From Verrucomicrobiota bacterium (GTDB lineage Bacteria > Verrucomicrobiota > Verrucomicrobiia > Opitutales > Opitutaceae), in contig JAEWIY010000071.1 in assembly GCA_023386835.1 (NCBI GenBank), positions 1-11,832 of the forward strand: a DNA stretch of 11,832 nucleotides, given 5' to 3'. Of this stretch, positions 8,805 through 11,832 are shown piece after piece (positions within the stretch are counted from its first letter, which is position 1; each line of letters opens with the position of its first letter). The position numbers were made by a program, and so were the translations under genes. The notes beneath the pieces are model-generated. The model saw only the letters and a list, made by a program, of their open reading frames with translations. It did not search any database and was not told the DNA's origin.

Positions 8805-8840
8805 CGGATCGCGCGGATTTTGGGCGTCCGGACGCGCAAA

Positions 8841-8872
8841 GGCCCTGCCGGCCCATCATCTCCGGCAGGGCC
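8841..8872. terminator. Hairpin between convergent genes, probable bidirectional terminator
   Basis: GGCCCTGCCGG (8841-8851) and CCGGCAGGGCC (8862-8872) form a perfect 11-bp GC-rich stem with a 10-nt loop. It lies in the 96-bp gap between the stop of the plus-strand FG-GAP gene and the stop of the minus-strand catalase. Read on the minus strand the stem is followed by a short T run (TTTGCG); on the plus strand there is no T tract. It would therefore act best on catalase transcripts, with weaker or factor-dependent action on the other side. Confidence 0.7.
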
Positions 8873-8900
8873 TGCCCGGCGTCGCCGGGTCGATCGCTGG

Positions 8901-9737
8901 TCAGTGTTGCCTGCGCTGCTGCTCCAGCTGCGCGTGTGTATCCGGCTCGACCGCCGCCAGCTTTGGCTTCTCACCCAAAGGACGGGCGGGCTCGAAACGG
9001 AACGTACCATGTCGATCGAGCGAGGGTCCGTTGGTCCAGCGCTCATCCGGATTCGGCTCCGGCGCCTGCTTCGTGGACACAAACGTGTAGTTAAAATCCT
9101 GATTCTCCTGTTCCTGGGGGAACGAATTCGGAATGGGATGCACTTGGGACAACCCGCCCAGTTCCTCGATCACCGCGAGCCACTGATTTTGGTGCATCGT
9201 GTCGCGGGCAATGAGAAACGAGAGCATGTCCTTCATGCCGTGGTCATCGGTCATCTCGTACAGACGTGTGGCGAGGAGGCGCCCGGTCGACTCCGCCATG
9301 ACGTTGGCGTACATGTCGGCCGCGAGGTTGCCGCTCGCGACGACCCAGGACCCGTTGAACGGCACTCCGTTGGCGTCCGCCGCCATCGCGGCGAGCCCGC
9401 TGGAAAGCACGTGCCGCGGATCCATGCCGCCGAGAACCGCTCCGACAATCGGATGGGCCGCGAAGTTGGACTTCGTCTCTGTCGGTGCGCCCTCGAGGTT
9501 CAAGGCGACAGCCGTCGCCAGCATCTCGATGTGGCTGATCTCCTCCGTGCCGGTCTCCAGCAGCATCTCGCGGTACTTCGCCGGTCCGCGACAGCCCCAA
9601 GCCTGGAAGAGGTACTGCAGGCACACGCGGATTTCTCCCTCGATGCCGCCGATCGCCTGTTGAAGCATTTTCGCGAAGTGCGGATTCGGTTTATCGACCC
9701 GGACGTGGTACTGCAGTTTGCCGTCGTGATAGAACAT
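8901..9737 (-). CDS. Manganese catalase (dimanganese, ferritin-like fold)
   Basis: The product has 278 residues, near the usual length for Mn catalases, which convert hydrogen peroxide to water and oxygen at a dinuclear Mn site in the cytoplasm. All five ligands known from the Lactobacillus plantarum enzyme are found at equal or +1 numbers: Glu35 (GIEGE), Glu66 and His69 (TEEISH), Glu149 (MAES) and His182 (DTMHQNQ). Tyr42 of the outer sphere is also present. The second-sphere Arg147 and Glu178 of that enzyme are replaced by Ala148 and Asp179. The N-terminal MFYHDGKLQYHVRV is the family start, and the ligand numbering supports ATG 9737. The frame stays open upstream to a TTG at 9857, but those 40 residues are Pro/Ala/Gly-rich and unlike the family. 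There is no Shine-Dalgarno sequence. It is a single gene, convergent with the FG-GAP pair and divergent from the ABC operon. No regulator binding site was recognised. Confidence 0.96.
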   Translation of the reverse strand: MFYHDGKLQYHVRVDKPNPHFAKMLQQAIGGIEGEIRVCLQYLFQAWGCRGPAKYREMLLETGTEEISHIEMLATAVALNLEGAPTETKSNFAAHPIVGAVLGGMDPRHVLSSGLAAMAADANGVPFNGSWVVASGNLAADMYANVMAESTGRLLATRLYEMTDDHGMKDMLSFLIARDTMHQNQWLAVIEELGGLSQVHPIPNSFPQEQENQDFNYTFVSTKQAPEPNPDERWTNGPSLDRHGTFRFEPARPLGEKPKLAAVEPDTHAQLEQQRRQH

Positions 9738-10017
9738 AGGTGGGTGAGGTGATGGGTTGGCCGCGGGCAAACCGCCGCCGGTTGATGCGAGCGGCGAAGA
9801 TAGCCCGGCGCCTGCGGGCCCGGTAGTGGGTAGCTGGAGGCTGTTGGGTTGGGGCAAACCGGCTCGGGTCCATGGGGGAGCCCAGCCTCGGTGACCCTCA
9901 GGGGGGGCAACGATGGGTGGACAGTTCGATCCCGGTGGATTTCGCTATGCATTCCACACGGCAGCTGTTCAATGCAGCCGCCGGTTACACTCCCCTCGGA
10001 CTCCTCCCCGCCACATC
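9738..10017. other. G-tract-rich divergent spacer between catalase and ABC operon
   Basis: This 280-bp gap between divergent starts has no gene I can support. The plus strand carries eleven runs of three or more G between 9742 and 9917, including 9846-9854 (GGGTTGGGG), a run of five at 9874-9878 and one of seven at 9901-9907. This would make the catalase leader RNA C-rich and the opposite strand G-rich. No convincing -35/-10 pair, riboswitch or operator was recognised. If the ATPase starts at the alternative ATG 9913, the gap shrinks to 175 bp. Confidence 0.5.
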
Positions 10018-11502
10018 GTGTCCGCGCCACTTCTTTCCCTCCATCACATTGCCAAGACGTACCCGGGCGTTCGCGCCTTGCGCGGCGTCTCCTTCGATCT
10101 GCGAGCGGGTGAAGTGCACGCGCTGCTCGGCGAAAACGGCGCCGGCAAAAGCACTCTGATCAAGGTCATCACGGGCATGGTCACCGCTGATCCGGGGGGT
10201 GAGATCCGCGTGGACGGCGAGCCCGTCACACACCCGACGCCGCGGCGGATGCAGCAACTCGGCATCGCCGCCGTGTACCAAAACCCAACGCTGTTCGAGG
10301 AACTCTCCGTGGCGGAGAACCTGCGCCTCGAGTCGGAGCGCGGCGTGATTTCCTGGCGGGCACGTCGCGCCGCGGCCCAGCGGATGCTCGCGCGGGTCGA
10401 CGCGCAACTGGATCTTGACCAGCCAGTGCGGGACCTGCGCATGGCCGAGAAACAACTTCTGGAAATTGCCCGCGCGCTCGAACGCCGGGCGCGCGTCTTG
10501 ATTCTCGACGAACCGACCGCGTCATTGCCGCATCACGACGCCGAGCGACTGCTGACGATCGTCGAGCAGCTGCGGCGGGAGGACGTCGGCATCATCTACA
10601 TCTCCCACCGACTCGAAGAGGTGCTGCAACTGGCCGACCGCGTTACCGTTCTGCGCGACGGTGCGCAGGTTCATACCGGCCGACGGGAGGAATTTGACCG
10701 GCCCAAGCTCATCCAGCTCATGGCCGGGCGCGACCTGCGCGAGTTGTATCCAAAAGAAACCGTGCCGATCGGGGAAACCGTGCTCGAGGCGCGGAACCTC
10801 ACCTGCGCGGTCGGCGGCATCCGCGACATTTCGTTCAGCCTGCGCCGCGGCGAAATTCTCGGCGTCGCCGGCTTGGTCGGCGCCGGGCGCACCGAACTGG
10901 CCCGGACGATCTTCGGACTCACCCCGCCTGAGTCCGGTGAACTGCGTATCGACGGCGAAGCGGTTCGCATCACCAGCGTGGCCGATGCGATTGCCCATGG
11001 GTTGGCGTACGTGCCGGAAGACCGAAAGGCGCACGGCGTGATCGAAGACTTGCCGATCGCGGACAACGTTTCCCTCGCCGTGCTGCGGCGCCTGGGTGGC
11101 CAATGGCTGGTGGAGGAACAGGAGCGCGGACTGGCGGCTGACTATCATCAGCGACTCGCGATCAAGGCGCCGACGATCGACGTCACCGCGCGCACGCTCT
11201 CCGGCGGCAACCAGCAGAAGGTCGCACTCGCACGATGGCTGGCGACCAAGCCCAAGGTACTGATCCTCGACGAACCCACCCAAGGCATCGATGTGGGCGC
11301 CAAGTCGGAGATTCACCGGTTGATGGGTCAACTGGCCCGCCAAGGTCTCGCCATTCTGCTGATTTCGTCCGAATTGCCCGAACTGCTCGGCATGGCGGAT
11401 CGGGTCCTGGTGATGCGCCGCGGTCACCTCGCCGGCGAGCTGCCGGCCGCCACCGCGACCCGCGAGGCGGTGTTGCAACTCGCGATGGAGGACGCCGCAT
11501 GA
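10018..11502 (+). CDS. Sugar ABC importer ATPase with two nucleotide-binding domains (RbsA/XylG/RhaT type)
   Basis: The product has 494 residues, the usual length for the fused double ATPases that power carbohydrate uptake (CUT2) importers at the inner membrane. Domain 1 has Walker A GENGAGKST (38-46), Q-loop Gln88, a degenerate signature LRMAEKQ (140-146), Walker B LILDEPT (161-167) and His197 in the H-loop. Domain 2 has the Lys-less Walker A GLVGAGRTE (285-293), a canonical signature LSGGNQQ (394-400), Walker B LILDEPT (415-421) and SS in place of the H-loop His. These asymmetries are normal for RbsA-type proteins. The GTG at 10018 puts MSAPLLSLHHIAKTYPG at the N-terminus, as expected for the family. 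ATG 9913, with a G-run upstream, would add 35 residues of unlikely sequence. The substrate (ribose, xylose, rhamnose or another sugar) cannot be read from the ATPase. The stop overlaps the next ATG (ATGA), and the permease follows. Confidence 0.96.
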   Translation: MSAPLLSLHHIAKTYPGVRALRGVSFDLRAGEVHALLGENGAGKSTLIKVITGMVTADPGGEIRVDGEPVTHPTPRRMQQLGIAAVYQNPTLFEELSVAENLRLESERGVISWRARRAAAQRMLARVDAQLDLDQPVRDLRMAEKQLLEIARALERRARVLILDEPTASLPHHDAERLLTIVEQLRREDVGIIYISHRLEEVLQLADRVTVLRDGAQVHTGRREEFDRPKLIQLMAGRDLRELYPKETVPIGETVLEARNLTCAVGGIRDISFSLRRGEILGVAGLVGAGRTELARTIFGLTPPESGELRIDGEAVRITSVADAIAHGLAYVPEDRKAHGVIEDLPIADNVSLAVLRRLGGQWLVEEQERGLAADYHQRLAIKAPTIDVTARTLSGGNQQKVALARWLATKPKVLILDEPTQGIDVGAKSEIHRLMGQLARQGLAILLISSELPELLGMADRVLVMRRGHLAGELPAATATREAVLQLAMEDAA

Positions 11503-11540
11503 AACCTGTCGTTCCTCACCTCTTTTCCACTCTCGCATGA
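11499..11540 (+). CDS. 13-codon mini-ORF bridging ATPase and permease genes
   Basis: ATG at 11499 overlaps the ATPase stop in ATGA. The frame encodes MKPVVPHLFSTLA and stops at 11538-11540, overlapping the permease start at 11537 in a second ATGA. It fills the 34-nt gap between the two genes exactly. It has no recognisable domain and may serve to carry ribosomes from one gene to the next by termination-reinitiation, or the arrangement may be chance. Confidence 0.25.
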   Translation: MKPVVPHLFSTLA

Positions 11541-11832
11541 AACTGGCCCGTCGAGAACTTGCCCTCCTGGCCGCGCTGTTGGTCCTGTTCGCGCTGCCGC
11601 TCGCCGGCGTCGAGGGGTTCTATTCGTTCGGAACATTCCGCAACCTGCTCGTCGACAACCTGCCGCTGCTGCTGGCGGCGACCGGCATGACGATCCTGAT
11701 CGTGGCCGGTCAGATCGACATCTCGGGCGGATCACAACTCGTGGGGAGCGGCGTCGTGGCCGGCCGCACGGCCCGCGCGGGCGGGCCGATGCCCGTCGGG
11801 GCGCTCACGACGCTGGCCGCGGGAGCAGCGTT
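11537..11832 (+). CDS. Sugar ABC importer permease, BPD_transp_2/RbsC-like (partial, right edge)
   Basis: 98 codons of the N-terminus are in the window and the frame is open at the edge. The start MKLARREL is a basic stretch before a first membrane helix (about residues 8-25). FRNLLVDN follows and leads into a second helix (about 37-58). The sequence GMTILIVAGQIDISGGSQ (50-67) matches the conserved second-helix region of RbsC/XylH/LsrC-type permeases, where GGIDLSVGS-like sequence is typical; here Gly stands where Val is common. The permease pairs with the double ATPase immediately upstream. The importer should also need a periplasmic binding protein, which is not in the window and may lie further downstream. 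There is no Shine-Dalgarno sequence; the start overlaps the stop of the 13-codon mini-ORF, so translation may be coupled. Confidence 0.92.
   Translation, partial: MKLARRELALLAALLVLFALPLAGVEGFYSFGTFRNLLVDNLPLLLAATGMTILIVAGQIDISGGSQLVGSGVVAGRTARAGGPMPVGALTTLAAGAA

Noticed and set aside
9738..9857. N-terminal extension of the catalase from a TTG at 9857
   Set aside because: The added 40 residues are low-complexity Pro/Ala/Gly and unlike the family, whereas ATG 9737 reproduces the known N-terminus and ligand numbering.
9961..9995. A possible promoter with TACACT at 9986-9991 before the ABC operon
   Set aside because: No acceptable -35 element lies at 16-18 bp upstream, so the match is not better than chance.
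10522..11538. A 338-codon minus-strand open frame inside the ATPase gene
   Set aside because: It is antisense to the second half of a textbook double ABC ATPase and shows no family motif.

Overview
The window is GC-rich bacterial chromosome with dense coding. It holds one gene cut by the left edge, one cut by the right edge, and four complete genes. Two giant secreted FG-GAP/ASPIC-UnbV proteins, several starts without a Shine-Dalgarno sequence and a sugar-type ABC importer suggest a Verrucomicrobiota-like heterotroph of the Opitutaceae type. Planctomycetota or Acidobacteriota are alternatives. This is an inference from gene content; there is no rRNA or other marker gene to prove it.

Left part (3-1574, minus strand): the N-terminal 524 codons of a polytopic membrane protein run off the left edge. 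It has one N-terminal membrane helix, a large loop with acidic motifs, then about a dozen further helices, a layout reminiscent of GT-C glycosyltransferases or STT3-like proteins. A short spacer separates it from a divergent plus-strand pair.

Centre (1684-8804, plus strand): two paralogous genes lie in tandem and overlap in a TGATG stop/start. Each encodes an exported protein of more than 1100 residues. In the first, seven DxDxDGxxD-type calcium motifs are followed by an ASPIC/UnbV domain, then seven more motifs and a second UnbV-like domain, which looks like two seven-bladed propellers. The second gene has the same plan but lacks the C-terminal UnbV-like domain and has one degenerate calcium motif. 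This pair is the most distinctive part of the window.

Right part: a perfect 11-bp hairpin lies between the convergent ends of the second giant gene and a minus-strand manganese catalase (8901-9737). The catalase has all five Mn ligands but lacks the usual second-sphere Arg/Glu pair. A G-tract-rich spacer of about 280 bp separates it from a divergent sugar ABC import operon. That operon has a double-domain ATPase (10018-11502), a 13-codon mini-ORF joined to its neighbours by two ATGA overlaps, and the start of a ribose/xylose-type permease (11537 to the edge). The substrate-binding protein is not in the window.

I see no tRNA, rRNA, CRISPR array, insertion sequence or phage gene. I found no clearly new multi-gene system. 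The most original points are the coupled double-propeller pair with unequal C-terminal domains, the mini-ORF bridge in the transporter operon and the non-canonical catalase site.
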